Below the pieces are notes generated by a model that saw only the letters and a list, made by a program, of their open reading frames with translations, did no database searches and was not told the origin of the DNA. DNA of 64,000 nucleotides from Eopsaltria australis (Eukaryota > Chordata > Aves > Passeriformes > Petroicidae). The stretch's first letter is position 1. Every line of letters starts with the position of its first letter. The position numbers and the translations under genes are program-made. Positions 62,585 to 64,000 of the stretch are shown piece after piece. Where the stretch lies: positions 124,001 through 188,000 of the forward strand of contig JAVTVJ010000665.1 in the NCBI GenBank assembly GCA_034509425.1, read 5' to 3'.

Positions 62585-64000
62585 GTATCCTCTGGCTGCA
62601 GGGCTTTGGGGGTGCCTGTGAGCGTGGCAGGGGTGTGGGGGGCACGAGAGCTGCCAGCCTGCTGCAGGCTTGTGCTGGCTGTCCCATCAGGCCTGGAAAA
62701 GGCAGTGGGGCACTCAGGGATTCCAGGCTGGATGCATTGACAAAGGCAGTGGCTGTGCTGACTGGGGCTGGTGGGGAAAGCTGGGGCTGAGGAGCAGGTC
62801 GGGTCATGGGGCCTTTGGTGGGGTGGGGCAGGGACAGGCAGGGACAGCCTGGGACTTGTGGGAGTGAGTGTGTTGTGTGCTGGGGAGAAATGGGGGACAG
62901 GGGGTTTGGAGTGTCAGGAGGGGGCACAGTGCCCATCCTGGGGTGGGGATGGGGTCAGGCTGGGGACAGTGTGACACTCTGGGGGGAGAGGTTTGGGGCT
63001 GGGTAGCAGGACTGTGGTGAGTTGCTTGGGATGGCTCTTGGTGCGTGTCACCGTTTGCCTGATCCCACAGATGTGCTCTGCCCTGGTGTGGGGCCTCCCC
63101 CAAATCCTTGCTGACACCATTGTCCTCTCAGCTCCCCTTCCCATCCCTCCCTGCTACTGCAGTCACAGGTGAAGGCTTTTGTGGGTTGTACTGGTCAGAG
63201 GAATGGTCTTTGTGCCTCTGGCTCGGTGTTGCAGTTCGGGTGTTGCTTTTTGACCTTTTCACTGGGGCACAGGAGCTCAGAAATCCCAAAATGCCACATT
63301 TCTGCCATGCATCCAGGAACTACCACTTCGTTCAGCTATATTTTATATAGAGGAAGAGAATGGGAGATGAAACATTTCACTTTGATTTCAGCAAAACATT
63401 TGGCCTCTAGCAAAAACGATGGACTGGGGAATCTTCCAGCACAACTTTCCTGATTTCAGTTGCTGAATCCCAGCTCTGTGTTCCTGGCCTTGGCAGGATG
63501 ATCCCAGCCCTGGCCAGGCTTTGCTCTAGGAGGTGGCTTGGCCACATTAGGCTGGCTGTGTTGCTGTGGGGGTACCAAAACCACGCTCAGAGATGCTGCT
63601 TTGTCCAAAGCCCAGGGAGCCCTTGGCAGGCACGAGGGCACGCTCACACCTCTGGTGGTGCTGGACTTTGAGACCTTCCTTTCCTGCAGAGGGACTCTCT
63701 GTCCTTCAGGGAGTGGGAGCAGAGCCAAAACTGGGGAGTTCTCATTTTCTGTGTCTCTGGCAGGAGAAATGCTGGTTCTGTGGGCACACGGAAGGGAGCT
63801 GTGCCTGTGCCTTAAACAGGCACTGAGAAAGCAAGAAATGTGCGTGTGCACCGAGCAGCAGGGGAAGAGCTGGAAATAGGACTTACATCTTGCTCCATGC
63901 TCAAACACATTCTTCCTCCTGGAATGCTACAGCGAGTGCACAGCACAGGGTGGGGGTCTTTCCTCCACCAGGGCTCTGCAAGGGGACAAGGCAAAGCAGA
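62585..64000 (+). other. CACNA1S: CACNA1S intron 1 (partial)
   Basis: Ordinary intronic sequence to the window end. I looked for the IS1 exon (PFETIILLTIFANC in the family) and did not find it. Confidence 0.6.

Overview
The window is from a vertebrate nuclear genome and looks avian. Repeats ending in the CR1 3' consensus (GGTCCCTTCCAACCCAAACC) recur on both strands, introns are short, GC and CpG content are high, and almost every intron and gap carries its own minisatellite, as on bird microchromosomes. There is no bacterial or plasmid content. Species was not determined.

Layout. 1-8,310: exon 1, promoter and part of intron 1 of GNAI3 (minus). 8,948-10,249: intronless GPR61 (minus). 10.3-16.7 kb: GC-rich, repeat-filled spacer ending in the likely AMIGO1 promoter. 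16,749-18,230: AMIGO1 (plus, one coding exon), with a repeat-rich 3'UTR and poly(A) signal at 19,732. 20,187-27,456: ATXN7L2 (minus, 11 coding exons, 711 aa). 29,198-33,635: SYPL2 (minus, 6 coding exons, 254 aa). 34,711-43,423: PSMA5 (plus, 9 coding exons, 241 aa). 43.6-55 kb: gene-poor, with an orphan CCAAT-rich CpG island, tandem arrays and an LTR-like repeat. 55,057-56,424: a calcium-binding c-type lysozyme (plus, 4 exons, 150 aa). 57.3-60 kb: 39-bp array and a second copy of the LTR-like repeat. 60.1-60.6 kb: CpG-rich open segment with 51-bp in-frame repeats, possibly an unrecognised exon. 62,424-62,584: first coding exon of CACNA1S (plus), which continues beyond the window.

Context. GNAI3-GPR61-AMIGO1-ATXN7L2-SYPL2-PSMA5 keeps the order and relative orientation of human 1p13.3. 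Two things differ: CYB561D1, which lies between AMIGO1 and ATXN7L2 in human, has no room here, and SORT1, which follows PSMA5 in human, is replaced by lysozyme and CACNA1S (human 1q32.1). The genes are not an operon and have separate roles: G-protein signalling (GNAI3, GPR61), neuronal adhesion (AMIGO1), SAGA-type chromatin (ATXN7L2), skeletal-muscle triad (SYPL2, CACNA1S), proteasome (PSMA5) and antibacterial defence (lysozyme). I joined exons by hand from splice sites, reading phase and remembered family sequence; no alignment was run. I found no clearly new multi-gene system. The items most worth a second look are the fourfold GNAI3 promoter cassette, the lysozyme/CACNA1S junction after PSMA5, the orphan island and the candidate exon at 60 kb.
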